From contig NZ_AP019658.1 of NCBI RefSeq assembly GCF_009938225.1, forward strand, positions 1,116,001-1,180,000: DNA of 64,000 nucleotides, read 5' to 3'. A model generated the notes under the pieces. That model worked only from the letters and a program-made list of their open reading frames with translations. It was not told where the DNA came from and ran no database searches. This document shows, piece after piece, positions 35,404 to 43,825 of the stretch (the first letter of the stretch is position 1; every line of letters begins with the position of its first letter). This stretch comes from Vibrio ponticus. Its GTDB lineage: Bacteria > Pseudomonadota > Gammaproteobacteria > Enterobacterales > Vibrionaceae. Both the position numbers and the translations under genes were made by a program.

Positions 35404-35724
35404 ATGGATTCAATTGTTAACTTTTTCAACGGCTTTATTACTTCATTTCAAGATATTCGTAGCCTTGCTGATTTAGTTATATGGTTACTCTTTGTTATTG
35501 CGACTGTACTATTTCCTTTAGTCTTTTTGCTGAAAATCGGCATTCTTGAGGTCAATTTTAAAAAGTTCCTAATTGCAGGTGTCACATTTGCCCTAATGGG
35601 ATTTGCCTTAGGGTTAATCAGAGGTGGTAACGTAAATATGATAAACTCACTGTTAATCTTCGCAGTTATCTGGCTGTTGGGTATCCCATTTCGTGCTTAC
35701 CGAAAAGATGAAGCAGAAGACTGA
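35404..35724 (+). CDS. Three-helix membrane protein, unknown function
   Basis: A 106-residue protein with three hydrophobic helices (about 22-46, 52-72, 78-97) and an acidic end (RKDEAED). A short hairpin terminator (GCCGCA/TGCGGC, 35750-35770) follows. The ribosome site is weak (AGAG). It is one of two orphan membrane genes in the accessory patch; no family recognised. Confidence 0.6.
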   Translation: MDSIVNFFNGFITSFQDIRSLADLVIWLLFVIATVLFPLVFLLKIGILEVNFKKFLIAGVTFALMGFALGLIRGGNVNMINSLLIFAVIWLLGIPFRAYRKDEAED

Positions 35725-35749
35725 GACAACCACTAAAATATACCTAGAA

Positions 35750-35770
35750 GCCGCAGAGTCACCTTGCGGC
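35750..35770 (+). terminator. Hairpin after the 106-residue membrane protein gene
   Basis: GCCGCA pairs with TGCGGC across nine bases and is followed by CTTATCCTCTTT. Moderate. Confidence 0.5.
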
Positions 35771-35819
35771 CTTATCCTCTTTAATTGGTTTCGATTCAAG
35801 TATCGATACGCGACTGTAA

Positions 35820-36050
35820 CTATGAATCCTCCAGATATTGGTACTTAAGAGGCTTAACTACACTATCCAAGCCTTCAATTTTAAGCGCCAAACATAATTT
35901 CAGTAAATCTCCCAACTCACCACTCGGCCAGCCCTTTTTGTCGAACCACAGCAAATACTCTTCCGGCAAGTCAATTAATGCACGCCCTGCATACTTACCA
36001 AAGGGCATTTGCATTCTCGCTAATTTAATCAAGTTTTCTTTTTCTAACAT
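35820..36050 (-). CDS. DUF3820-family protein
   Basis: A 76-residue soluble protein with the family core MPFGKYAGRALIDLPEEYLLWF and a C-terminal helix GDLLKLCLALK. DUF3820 proteins are often labelled putative quorum-sensing-regulated virulence factors, but their molecular role is unknown. This copy is intact. A decayed duplicate of its 3' end is found at 33613. No good Shine-Dalgarno is seen; the start may be coupled to a small frame at 36025-36165. Confidence 0.8.
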   Translation of the reverse strand: MLEKENLIKLARMQMPFGKYAGRALIDLPEEYLLWFDKKGWPSGELGDLLKLCLALKIEGLDSVVKPLKYQYLEDS

Positions 36051-36165
36051 TCAAGCGACCCGACTTATTTATGTAATCAGAGAGTAACACTGTTCCATGG
36101 CTGTTATAAAGCTCGAGAGTTAACCAACAATACTTGCCTCCAAGCTCGCGCAATATAAGCTTCAT
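36025..36165 (-). CDS. Possible 46-residue ORF overlapping the DUF3820 start
   Basis: Starts MKLILRELGGKYCWLTLELY and ends NVRKRKLD, overlapping the DUF3820 gene by 26 bp in another frame. The composition is protein-like and the overlap could give translational coupling. No ribosome site is evident, so it could be chance. Confidence 0.3.
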   Translation of the reverse strand: MKLILRELGGKYCWLTLELYNSHGTVLLSDYINKSGRLNVRKRKLD

Positions 36166-36252
36166 AAATTAATCATATCCATTTGATAAATTTCTCAATG
36201 ATTCATGCAGTTAACTAGGTTCACAAAGTATCGTGGTGAAAAAGGAGATTCA

Positions 36253-38040
36253 ATGACCACCCCACTAAAAACAATCAGTGTTTTGACGTTATCAATATTG
36301 GCGGCTGCCTGTGCAAATACCAAAACCACTACTTCAAATGATTTGGCGATCCAATGTATCAATACCAAATCAACCAAGAGTGCGCAGGATACAGACCAGA
36401 AGGAAAACGAAGCAACCAATGGAAAAGTAAAAGGACTCACGTTTGTGGGTACATCGGCTTCCAATGCGCCGTTTGACTCGTCAGCAGCTGAAATTGTCAA
36501 TTACGACAGCTGTACAGATAAGCTCTACGTGGTTAACGCCAACGCAAAGCGCGTGGACGTAATGAGTTTAGACTCAGAGAGCAAACCGACACGAACATCT
36601 TATATTGATCTATTCACTGCCGGTATCACTGCCGAAATCAATATTGGCGCTGCAAACAGCGTTGCAGTACATAATGGCTTGGTTGCCGTTGCAATTGAAA
36701 GTGAAAACAAACAAGAAGATGGCATCATCGCGCTATATCGTTCAGACGATCTGTCTCTAATTACTACCTATCCAGCGGGTGCACTTCCTGACATGGTGAG
36801 TTTTTCTAAAGATGGTCGCTATATTGCCGCTGCTAATGAAGGCGAGCCAAATGCTGATTACAGCGTCGACCCAGAGGGTTCGGTTACGCTAGTCGATTTA
36901 AAAAAAGGTCCTATGGATGCCAAAGTGAGCCAAGTTTCGTTTAGTGACTTAAAGTCGGTGGATGAAAACGTGCGCATCTCAGGTAAAAATGCATCAATTG
37001 CGCAAGACCTCGAGCCTGAATACCTAACGTTTGCGGGCAATGGCAAGCTATATGTTGCGCTACAAGAAAACAACGCATTTGCGATCATCGACCCTAAAAA
37101 AGCCAAACTTGAAAAAGTAGTCGGTCTTGGTTCTAAGTCTTGGTCAGAGTCGAAGCTTGATGCGTCAAATAAAGACGGCATTTTAGGCAATTTGCAGAGC
37201 TATCCGAATCTCGTTGGTTTGTACATGCCAGATAGTATCGACAGTTACTCAGTGAAAGGAAAAACCTATATCATCTCGGCAAATGAAGGAGATGGTCGAG
37301 AGTATGGCGTTGAAACGACGCAAAAAGTATGTGATGAATTAGGTTTCACATGGGATGGCGATGACTATAAACGCACACGCAACTATGCCAAGAAAGAAGA
37401 TTTCTGTATCAGTCATATCGATGAAGTTCGTGGCAAAGACTTACAAGTGGCAGCAAACCATCCGCTATTTCTTGCCCTAAAAGATAATGACCAACTTGCT
37501 CGACTAAAAGTTGTTAAACCTAGCGGCATTTTATCAGCAGAAGATAATGTTGAAGCGTTTGGCTCGCGTTCATTTTCTATTTGGGATGACAAAGGCGAAT
37601 TAGTATTTGATAGTGGTGACCAATTTGCCCGCGCAATTCGTACTCGCAACAAACAAAACTTCAATAGCTCTAACGACTCCAATGATAGTGCTGATGATCG
37701 CAGTGATGATAAAGGTGGGGAGCCAGAGGCGATTGAAGTGGCAACCATCAATGATCGTCACTATGCATTTATCGGTTTAGAACGCCAAGGAGGGATCTTA
37801 GTGTATGACATTACCGATCCAGAGAAAGCGCAAGTGATCAGTTTTACCAATCGCCGCGATTTTTCTCAGAGCGTTTGTACGCAAATGAAAGATGGTGAGT
37901 GCGCCAATGGTCGTTACAACCCTGCTGCAGGAGATCTAGGTCCAGAGTCCATTAACTACTTTAGTCGCAATGGCGACCATTTTATTGCCGTTGGTAACGA
38001 AGTCAGTGGCACCACCTCAGTATTCAAGATTCGACTCTAA
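36253..38040 (+). CDS. Choice-of-anchor I family lipoprotein
   Basis: A 595-residue exported protein. The start is ATG 36253 after AAAGGAGA; an upstream frame to 36205 lacks support. The signal ends in a lipobox-like LAAAC (Cys about 19), so it is probably lipid-anchored. The body is a beta-propeller-like esterase/phytase-type domain: ADSIDSY-like YMPDSIDSYSVKG, ISANEGDGREYG, GPESINYF near the end, as in choice-of-anchor I proteins. An Asn/Ser/Asp-rich insert lies near residue 475 (NSSNDSNDSADDRSDDKGGE, partly). The biological role is unknown. Confidence 0.82.
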   Translation: MTTPLKTISVLTLSILAAACANTKTTTSNDLAIQCINTKSTKSAQDTDQKENEATNGKVKGLTFVGTSASNAPFDSSAAEIVNYDSCTDKLYVVNANAKRVDVMSLDSESKPTRTSYIDLFTAGITAEINIGAANSVAVHNGLVAVAIESENKQEDGIIALYRSDDLSLITTYPAGALPDMVSFSKDGRYIAAANEGEPNADYSVDPEGSVTLVDLKKGPMDAKVSQVSFSDLKSVDENVRISGKNASIAQDLEPEYLTFAGNGKLYVALQENNAFAIIDPKKAKLEKVVGLGSKSWSESKLDASNKDGILGNLQSYPNLVGLYMPDSIDSYSVKGKTYIISANEGDGREYGVETTQKVCDELGFTWDGDDYKRTRNYAKKEDFCISHIDEVRGKDLQVAANHPLFLALKDNDQLARLKVVKPSGILSAEDNVEAFGSRSFSIWDDKGELVFDSGDQFARAIRTRNKQNFNSSNDSNDSADDRSDDKGGEPEAIEVATINDRHYAFIGLERQGGILVYDITDPEKAQVISFTNRRDFSQSVCTQMKDGECANGRYNPAAGDLGPESINYFSRNGDHFIAVGNEVSGTTSVFKIRL

Positions 38041-38056
38041 CAGAGCCCATCATCTC

Positions 38057-38082
38057 AGCGCTCATCCACTAGGACGAGCGCT
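38057..38082 (+). terminator. Terminator of the choice-of-anchor gene
   Basis: AGCGCTC pairs with GAGCGCT, with inner TCC/GGA, followed by TTATT. Confidence 0.7.
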
Positions 38083-38123
38083 TTATTACCGCCTATTTTA
38101 ACCACTTGCCGATCAAACCCAGC

Positions 38124-38471
38124 TTAGTGAGTTACTCGATGTAGATACTCGACCACAACTTGATTACCGTCGATATAAGCTCGCTTAATTTCGCCATCCA
38201 CCGTCATACGACTTTCTAAATACACTTCTTTAACATCAGGTTGTGAGCGAAGCGAAGGAATCACTCGGTCGGATTCCAAATTTAAAAGGTTACAAAAACG
38301 AGAAACAAACGCCATCGAAAGTGGACGCTCTCCTCTCAGAATGCAAGAAAACTCCAGTTGGCTAATACCCAATTTTTTTGCAAATTCCATTTGTGTTAAA
38401 CGCATTTTAGACTTTTGAGACATCCATACTTGGTACAAAGCTTCGCTATCTTTTGCGGTAAATTCCATCAT
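38124..38471 (-). CDS. XRE-type DNA-binding protein
   Basis: A 115-residue protein. The helix-turn-helix occupies about residues 22-75 (MRLTQMEFAKKLGISQLEFS), and the C-terminal part is a short beta-rich extension with MTVDGEIKRAYIDGNQVV. This resembles small phage-like repressors or Cro-type proteins with a LexA-like tail lacking protease residues. Two ATGs (38471, 38468) are possible; AGGA lies upstream. Its target is unknown, and no adjacent gene is obviously controlled. Confidence 0.75.
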   Translation of the reverse strand: MMEFTAKDSEALYQVWMSQKSKMRLTQMEFAKKLGISQLEFSCILRGERPLSMAFVSRFCNLLNLESDRVIPSLRSQPDVKEVYLESRMTVDGEIKRAYIDGNQVVVEYLHRVTH

Positions 38472-38687
38472 TCATTCCTATTTCTACACTGCTGCGCAAT
38501 ATGCTCTGGCAAATCATTGACTCGCTGCCAGCTTAAAATCTTTGCGCGAATTGTGGCGTAAAATAACGAGCCATTGTCAGTGAGACGTAAAGGAAAGTTT
38601 AGATTTACGGTAAGATTGCGAAGGATGTGGGTTTGCTTCAAGAAAGAGTGAAATTCAGTGATGAATCAGAGTTAGATGTCGTCAGAT

Positions 38688-38710
38688 AGGTGCAGCGACT
38701 TACTGCACCT
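38688..38710 (-). terminator. Hairpin after dacA
   Basis: AGGTGCAG pairs with CTGCACCT across seven bases. It lies 30 bp past the dacA stop on the minus strand. No long T run. Confidence 0.55.
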
Positions 38711-38739
38711 ATGTTGTAAAAAGGGAAAGTGTGTGTTGC

Positions 38740-39906
38740 TTAGAACCAGCTAGCAACCAGCATTTTTAACCAATCCAAAATGCGTTTAAAGATACCACCT
38801 TCCTCTACTGCCTCTAGCGCGGTCAGTTCGGCTTTCGCCACCTCATCACCACCGACAGTATAAATCACCTCACCAATAACTTGCCCAGCAGCAATAGGAG
38901 CAACGAGATCGCCGTCATACACTAACTCGGCTTCCACATTTTTAACGTCAGCCTTTGGTAGAGTCAGGTAGATATTATCAGCCGTACCGACGTTAAGTGA
39001 GTCTTGCTCGCCCATCCAGACTCGCGGTTGATTGATCGACTTACCTGCTTCACTCGCTAACACCGTATCAAAAAAACGGAAACCGTAACTCAGTAACTGC
39101 TTACTCTCAGACTCTCGGCTTTTGGTACTACTTGAGCCCATTACAACCGATATTAAACGCATGTCACCACTGGTTGCTGACGTCGCCAAACTGTATCCCG
39201 CACCACTGGTGTAGCCGGTCTTCATACCATCAACATTTAAGCTTCTATCACGAAGCAGACCATTTCGGTTGTATTGAGTAATACCGTTATAAGCAAATGA
39301 GGTTTCACTGTATAGCGGATAAATGGTTGGCAAATCACGGATAATCGCTTGACTAAGCAGCGCAATATCGTATGGCGTTGAATAAAGCCCATCGCTGTCT
39401 AAGCCGTGTGGGTTAGTATAGGCGGTATTGTTTAGCCCAAGCTTTTTCGCCCAGCTATTCATCAACCCGACAAATGCCCCTTCACTGCCTGCGACATGCT
39501 CTGCTATCGCGACACTCGCATCATTACCTGACTGAACCACTAGCCCGCGATAAAGATCCATCAAAGAAACAGACGTCCCCACCTCAATAAACATTTTTGA
39601 AGAGTCTGGAAAGTTCTTAGCCCAAGCATTTTGGCTGATAGTGACTTGATCATCTAGCGTCACATTACCAGAATTGACCTCCTGTCCGGCAACATAAGCG
39701 GTCATAAGCTTAGTTAAGCTTGCTGGATTCAGCGGATCATGAGCATTCTTCTCTACTAATACTTGACCTGTATTGTAGTCCATTAAGATATAGCCTTTCG
39801 CACCAATTACAGGCGGGTCAGGAGTTATAGAAGGCGCAGCCAAGGTTGCAGAAGCACTAAATGCACTGATAACCAAAGCTGATTGTACTAGACGTTTTGT
39901 TTCCAT
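38740..39906 (-). CDS. dacA: D-alanyl-D-alanine carboxypeptidase, PBP5/DacA type
   Basis: A 388-residue periplasmic enzyme that trims the fifth D-Ala of peptidoglycan stem peptides. An N-terminal signal peptide ends in LAAPS. Active-site motifs are SLTK (SxxK), SGN and KTG (MKTGYTSGAG). A C-terminal beta domain follows (TLPKADVKNVEAELVYDG), then an amphipathic membrane anchor, RILDWLKMLVASWF. Length and order match E. coli PBP5/PBP6. Monocistronic, far from other cell-wall genes. Confidence 0.95.
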   Translation of the reverse strand: METKRLVQSALVISAFSASATLAAPSITPDPPVIGAKGYILMDYNTGQVLVEKNAHDPLNPASLTKLMTAYVAGQEVNSGNVTLDDQVTISQNAWAKNFPDSSKMFIEVGTSVSLMDLYRGLVVQSGNDASVAIAEHVAGSEGAFVGLMNSWAKKLGLNNTAYTNPHGLDSDGLYSTPYDIALLSQAIIRDLPTIYPLYSETSFAYNGITQYNRNGLLRDRSLNVDGMKTGYTSGAGYSLATSATSGDMRLISVVMGSSSTKSRESESKQLLSYGFRFFDTVLASEAGKSINQPRVWMGEQDSLNVGTADNIYLTLPKADVKNVEAELVYDGDLVAPIAAGQVIGEVIYTVGGDEVAKAELTALEAVEEGGIFKRILDWLKMLVASWF

Positions 39907-40051
39907 GGCACTCTACCAATTAAAAGACTGATCTCAGTATATTGAAAGCGTAGGTTGTTTCAGCAAGTCTGTTACGCTTCGTTACGGTTATACAAGATTT
40001 GAGGCAAAGAAATGTGACATCTTGCAAAATGCCGTTCTAAAACATAAAAAA

Positions 40052-40072
40052 AGCCAACTAAAACAGCTGGCT
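40052..40072 (-). terminator. Terminator of the 116-residue membrane protein gene
   Basis: On the minus strand AGCCAGCT and AGTTGGCT pair (one mismatch) and a run of T follows (A run 40046-40052). Confidence 0.75.
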
Positions 40073-40101
40073 CTTATTTCTGTAACGAATTAGTCAACCG
40101 A

Positions 40102-40452
40102 CTATGCGAGTTGCTGCGGTACTTTGGTAATCGAATCGCGATAGCTAAACCACAAGTAAGTCACCACTAACGAGAAGAATAGATAAGAAAGCGCAAACAC
40201 CAGCGGTGAGGTAATCAATGCTTGAGAAATGCCAAATGCTACGCCGAGTACTGTAACGGTCACTTTAGCCAGTAATCCACAAATTAATAAGAACATCGCT
40301 AAATGAGGAAAACGAGTGGTTCGAAAAGCAAACCAATAACAGCTGCCTACCGCCAAAGCCGCCACTGACAATCCGAGCATAAATGAGTGAAGATGATCAG
40401 CTGAAGCTGCGCCAACTGAGATTGATGCCATCAAAATTAGAACTAGTTTCAT
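40102..40452 (-). CDS. Four-helix inner-membrane protein, unknown function
   Basis: A 116-residue protein with about four hydrophobic helices covering most of its length and a short polar end (RDSITKVPQQLA). The first helix could be read as a signal peptide (MKLVLILMASISVGAAS). GAGGGCAAG precedes the ATG. A strong terminator follows, so it is a real single gene. No domain recognised; it may be an uncharacterised Vibrio-specific membrane protein. Confidence 0.65.
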   Translation of the reverse strand: MKLVLILMASISVGAASADHLHSFMLGLSVAALAVGSCYWFAFRTTRFPHLAMFLLICGLLAKVTVTVLGVAFGISQALITSPLVFALSYLFFSLVVTYLWFSYRDSITKVPQQLA

Positions 40453-41010
40453 AAAGCTTGCCCTCTAAAGAGTGTTGGAAGCATCCTTTCAATAATGAAA
40501 ACTCATTTTGCGGTCATTTTCTCATCAATTTTTAAAATTACAAGTGCTATTTCTATGCTCATATGTACAAAAAATGTCACTAGCGACCATTTTGTACATT
40601 TAATTAACATCAGGCTTGTGAAATGTCTTTTTTAATCTGTTAATTAGGTTTTAAAGAAAATAGTCTCCATGATAATTAACATTAAATTAACAGCAATCAT
40701 TCTTGTGCCAAATAGAAAAAATGTGAACTTTAAACTCATTTGTCACTTAAACTGACAAAATACTCATTCACTCCCCCAACCAATGAAACAAGCTATCGAT
40801 AAACAGAAACTTGCCTTCTCATCTGACCTGTTAATATTAATTTTGTATTGGTTATAGACATCACACTTTAAATCAAGCTCTGATATGCAGTTCTCATTCC
40901 AATAAACATAGAATTGTGACAACAGCGCGTGAGTCCGTATTAAATTCCAGTCAAATTTTCTCGAGGCGATATTTAGTTCAAATTATTGGTTTAAATTCAC
41001 TTGAATTTTA
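40453..41010. other. Intergenic region upstream of the cold-shock gene
   Basis: AT-rich, no ORF with a ribosome site. It separates divergent genes. I see no repeat, operator palindrome or RNA gene that I can defend. Confidence 0.4.
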
Positions 41011-41187
41011 TTGACTTAGATTGGTTAAACCTTAGACTGTTTGTTAGCTAGAAAACGGTTCTTGTCTAGAACGCCGTTTCGTTGGAGCCCTTGTGTATCT
41101 GCCGTAACGTCGTGCGCAATAGCAATCTCCTTTTCCACGCTATCCGTGCCACTTTAGGCGAAACAGTGAAATACAAAGGAAAGACAG
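41011..41187 (+). promoter_or_regulatory. Promoter and long 5' UTR of the cold-shock gene
   Basis: TTGACT (41011-41016), 16 bp, TAGACT (41033-41038) gives a start near 41045 and a leader of about 143 nt. Long leaders of this size are typical of cspA-type genes, whose mRNA structure changes at low temperature. AAGGAAAG is the ribosome site. Confidence 0.6.
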
Positions 41188-41397
41188 ATGTCAGATACAG
41201 TGACTGGTACAGTAAAATGGTTCAACGAAACTAAAGGCTTTGGCTTCATCAAACAAGAAAACGGTCCAGACGTTTTTGCACACTTCAGCGCAATCACAGG
41301 TGACGGCTTCCGCACTCTAACTGAAGGTCAAGCTGTTGAATTCAGCATTACTCAAGGTCAAAAAGGTCCACAAGCTGAGAACATCAAAGTTCTTTAA
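41188..41397 (+). CDS. Cold-shock protein, CspA family
   Basis: A 69-residue single cold-shock domain with RNP1 (KGFGFIKQ) and RNP2 (DVFAHFS), starting [13 protein letters not shown]. It binds single-stranded nucleic acid as an RNA chaperone or antiterminator. Preceded by a long leader and followed by a clear terminator. Which Vibrio paralogue this is (CspA, CspV or other) cannot be settled; a chromosome-2 location would fit cspA/cspV of V. cholerae. Confidence 0.95.
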   Translation: MSDTVTGTVKWFNETKGFGFIKQENGPDVFAHFSAITGDGFRTLTEGQAVEFSITQGQKGPQAENIKVL

Positions 41398-41418
41398 TTT
41401 GTCGACAAAATAGATTTT

Positions 41419-41445
41419 AATAGCCAGCTAATTTAGCTGGCTATT
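41419..41445 (+). terminator. Terminator of the cold-shock gene
   Basis: AATAGCCAGCTA pairs perfectly with TAGCTGGCTATT around ATT, followed by TTCATTTTT. Confidence 0.88.
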
Positions 41446-41520
41446 TTCATTTTTAGGTACAGATAAATGCGCCTTTCCGCCATAGCTAAATTGCTCTCCT
41501 AGATAACTTTGGATATAAAC

Positions 41521-42060
41521 ATGGCACTTAAACCAACAATATATAAATTCCGTATTGCTCTATCTGACACCAACCGCGACTATTATGATTCGCTTAATTG
41601 TACTATCGCCCTTCACCCGTCAGAAACTGTGCCTCGAATGATGGCTAGAGTGATGGCTTACTGCCTAAATGCCTCTCCAGAGCTTGTTTTTACCAAGGGA
41701 TTATCAAACATTGAAGAACCCGATCTATGGCAAAAATCTTTAGATGGCACCATTGAACATTGGATTGAAGTTGGCGAACCTGCAGTAGATCGCGTTAAAA
41801 AAGCGACTCGATTAGCAAACAAAGTCGATATTTACACGTTCAATAGCAAGTCTGACGTATGGTGGAATCAATCAAAAAATAAACTGGCGGCGTTCAATGC
41901 CAACATCCACCAGTTTGATGTCGATTCCATTGAAGCGTTGGCAGCTAACGTACAGCGCGGTATGGAGCTGTCTGTGATGATCACCGGCAACAGCCTGTTT
42001 GTTGATGGCAACGACACTTCAACTGAAGTTGTCTGGGAAACGCTGCAAAGCCATGACTAA
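41521..42060 (+). CDS. yaeQ: YaeQ-family protein
   Basis: A 179-residue protein of the YaeQ family, which has a PD-(D/E)XK nuclease-like fold in its crystal structures (recalled). The start is ATG 41521 (MALKPTIYKFRIALSD); a TTG 12 bases upstream is in frame but lacks a ribosome site. Typical segments: HPSETVPRMMARVMAYC and WIEVGEPAVDRVKKA. E. coli YaeQ was once linked to suppression of rfaH loss, later disputed. The stop overlaps the next start (ATGACTAA at 42053). Confidence 0.92.
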   Translation: MALKPTIYKFRIALSDTNRDYYDSLNCTIALHPSETVPRMMARVMAYCLNASPELVFTKGLSNIEEPDLWQKSLDGTIEHWIEVGEPAVDRVKKATRLANKVDIYTFNSKSDVWWNQSKNKLAAFNANIHQFDVDSIEALAANVQRGMELSVMITGNSLFVDGNDTSTEVVWETLQSHD

Positions 42061-42589
42061 TTTACAGCAAGCCATCTGTAACATCAAAGCCGACGAGTTA
42101 AATTGCGTCGACTTTGATTCTGTTCAGTGGCAAACCTTTGTGCAAAGTAATGCTGAGCTGTTTGCCAAAGTGCAGCAAACAAAACCGGATAGCTCAGTAA
42201 ACCATCATTTATTAGGGCTACTCACGAAAAACCACATCGAAGTGTTAAGCCGAATTGAAGCTCACCAGCAGTCTGTTCAAGCAATGCAACAAGCACTCAG
42301 CCAAAAAGTGGGTGAGAAGCATGCTGCGAGTTTTCACTACCGTGACGGTGAACAACTGGTCTTCATCACACATCTATGGCTCTATCTGCAAGGTTACATG
42401 GCAATGGATTTCAGCCTAGCTAACGACCATGCCGAGCAAAGTGCTACAGCGCTGACTCGAGCGGTGGGAGGGGATGTACAGGAAATACGTAGTGACTTCA
42501 TGTCCAGTTTTTATCAAGGGAAAGGTCACAGCAACAGCAACGAACCAACTAATCCTTTAATAAAGTGGATTCGTAGTCTATTTGAATAA
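42053..42589 (+). CDS. Uncharacterised protein coupled to yaeQ
   Basis: A 178-residue soluble, mainly helical protein. The start is ATG 42053, overlapping the yaeQ stop by 8 bases; an in-frame ATG 54 bases upstream lies inside yaeQ and is unlikely. No signal peptide. The centre (HHLLGLLTKNHIEVLSRIEAHQ) and the phrase FITHLWLYLQGYMAMDF suggest a helical bundle. Not recognised. Translational coupling implies a link to YaeQ. A shared bidirectional terminator follows. Confidence 0.7.
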   Translation: MTNLQQAICNIKADELNCVDFDSVQWQTFVQSNAELFAKVQQTKPDSSVNHHLLGLLTKNHIEVLSRIEAHQQSVQAMQQALSQKVGEKHAASFHYRDGEQLVFITHLWLYLQGYMAMDFSLANDHAEQSATALTRAVGGDVQEIRSDFMSSFYQGKGHSNSNEPTNPLIKWIRSLFE

Positions 42590-42615
42590 AAAAACGCCTC
42601 AATAGAGGCGTTTTT
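42590..42615. terminator. Bidirectional terminator between the yaeQ unit and azurin
   Basis: AAAAACGCCTC pairs with GAGGCGTTTTT around AATA; A and T runs on both sides. Confidence 0.92.
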
Positions 42616-42629
42616 CTGTTTAAACTTAA

Positions 42630-43082
42630 TTATTTAAACTCAAACTTGCCTTTCATAATCGCCCAGTGACCAGGGAATGAACAAAAGAATGAGTAATCAC
42701 CACCAGCTTTCAACGCTGATGTATCAAAAGTCAGAACGGTCTCTTCTCCACCACCGATCACTTTAGAGAATGCATATACGCGATCATCACCAGGCTTGAT
42801 ATAGCTATTATCAATACCTGCACTCATACCATCTGTACCCACACCCTGCACGTTTGCAGTATCAGTAATAACAATATTGTGACCCATCGATGCGGCAGGC
42901 AGTTTGCCTGTGTGTTTCAGTGTAATTGACACTTCTTCACACGTTGCTGGAACACTAATTACATCCGTTGAGAATTTCATCATATCGTTTGCTTCAACTG
43001 TCACTTCACAGCTTGCGCTCGCTTGGGCTGAGAAGGCTGCTGCAAATAGCGTAGTGATAGAAAGCAGGTAACGAAGTTTCAT
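42630..43082 (-). CDS. azu: Azurin, type 1 blue copper protein
   Basis: A 150-residue periplasmic electron carrier. A signal peptide is cleaved after ASA (about residue 23). Copper ligands are visible: His in SMGHNIVI, Cys in FFCSFPGHW, the following His, and Met in AIMKGKFEF. The N-terminal disulfide partner Cys residues (CEVTV ... PATCEE) are present. Electron donor or acceptor partners (cytochrome c peroxidase, nitrite reductase) are not adjacent. A palindrome (TATACGT-N5-ACGTATA) lies in its promoter region. Confidence 0.95.
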   Translation of the reverse strand: MKLRYLLSITTLFAAAFSAQASASCEVTVEANDMMKFSTDVISVPATCEEVSITLKHTGKLPAASMGHNIVITDTANVQGVGTDGMSAGIDNSYIKPGDDRVYAFSKVIGGGEETVLTFDTSALKAGGDYSFFCSFPGHWAIMKGKFEFK

Positions 43083-43114
43083 TATTTATCTCCTTATGTG
43101 AAAGCCAGGACAAT

Positions 43115-43133
43115 TATACGTAGAAAACGTATA
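43115..43133. promoter_or_regulatory. Palindrome upstream of azurin
   Basis: TATACGT-AGAAA-ACGTATA, 33 bp before the azurin start codon, with arms that extend to 8 bp (TTATACGT/ACGTATAA). It could be an operator overlapping the promoter; no known regulator consensus is matched. Confidence 0.35.
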
Positions 43134-43740
43134 AATTACTGGTGCAAAGCTCTCAATTAACAGTTACATATCAAATGCATTACTTAATCGAGATCACTTT
43201 ATCAACATTTGCTTTAAAGCTTGGTACGGCGTCATGATTTTTATACGCAATCTTAAATGAGGCAATCAAAAACAAAAACACGAAGACTACAGCAAACTAG
43301 TAAACAAAACACTCATCAACCCAAGTCAAAACCTATCACATTATTTTTTAAGACAAAAATTTAAAATAATCATAAGCATTAAAGCCTAACAAACCCCACT
43401 AAAAACAAACACAAACCAATACATTTAAAGACCAAGCAAGAATATTGATGACAAATCGCCATAAACACAAGTTAGCGCTCAAAAAAAAGCGCACACAACG
43501 AGAAAGACACCATGAGATTGAAGTAAATCATTCCGTAATCAATCCCCGCCCCAAGCAATGACTTACATTTCTCCGTCATAACAAAAAATGTAACCCAAAC
43601 TGATATACCAACCATAAAACCCACCAAAAGCAAACGGTTACATATATGAGTAAAACAAGACCATCAAAAATTAACTTATTAAAAATCAATAAATAAGATT
43701 CAACACCACACAAAACAAGCCACTATTGGTGAATTTATAA
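43134..43740. other. AT-rich intergenic region between azurin and codB
   Basis: About 600 bp with A-rich stretches on the plus strand and no ORF of note. No PurR box, purine riboswitch or repeat was recognised. Confidence 0.4.
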
Positions 43741-43770
43741 TTGACATGCAAATTTATATCATCATAATAC
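43741..43770 (+). promoter_or_regulatory. codBA promoter
   Basis: TTGACA (43741-43746), 18 bp, TAATAC (43765-43770). The leader is about 48 nt; GCGGAGG is the ribosome site of codB. Confidence 0.65.
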
Positions 43771-43825
43771 GCGCCGTTTAACTAGAGTTTGGCAATAAAT
43801 CTATTTTTTAAGCGCGGAGGTTAAA

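Noticed and set aside
43134..43825. Purine riboswitch or PurR box upstream of codB
   Set aside because: Neither the riboswitch loops nor an ACGCAAACGTTTGCGT-like site was seen.
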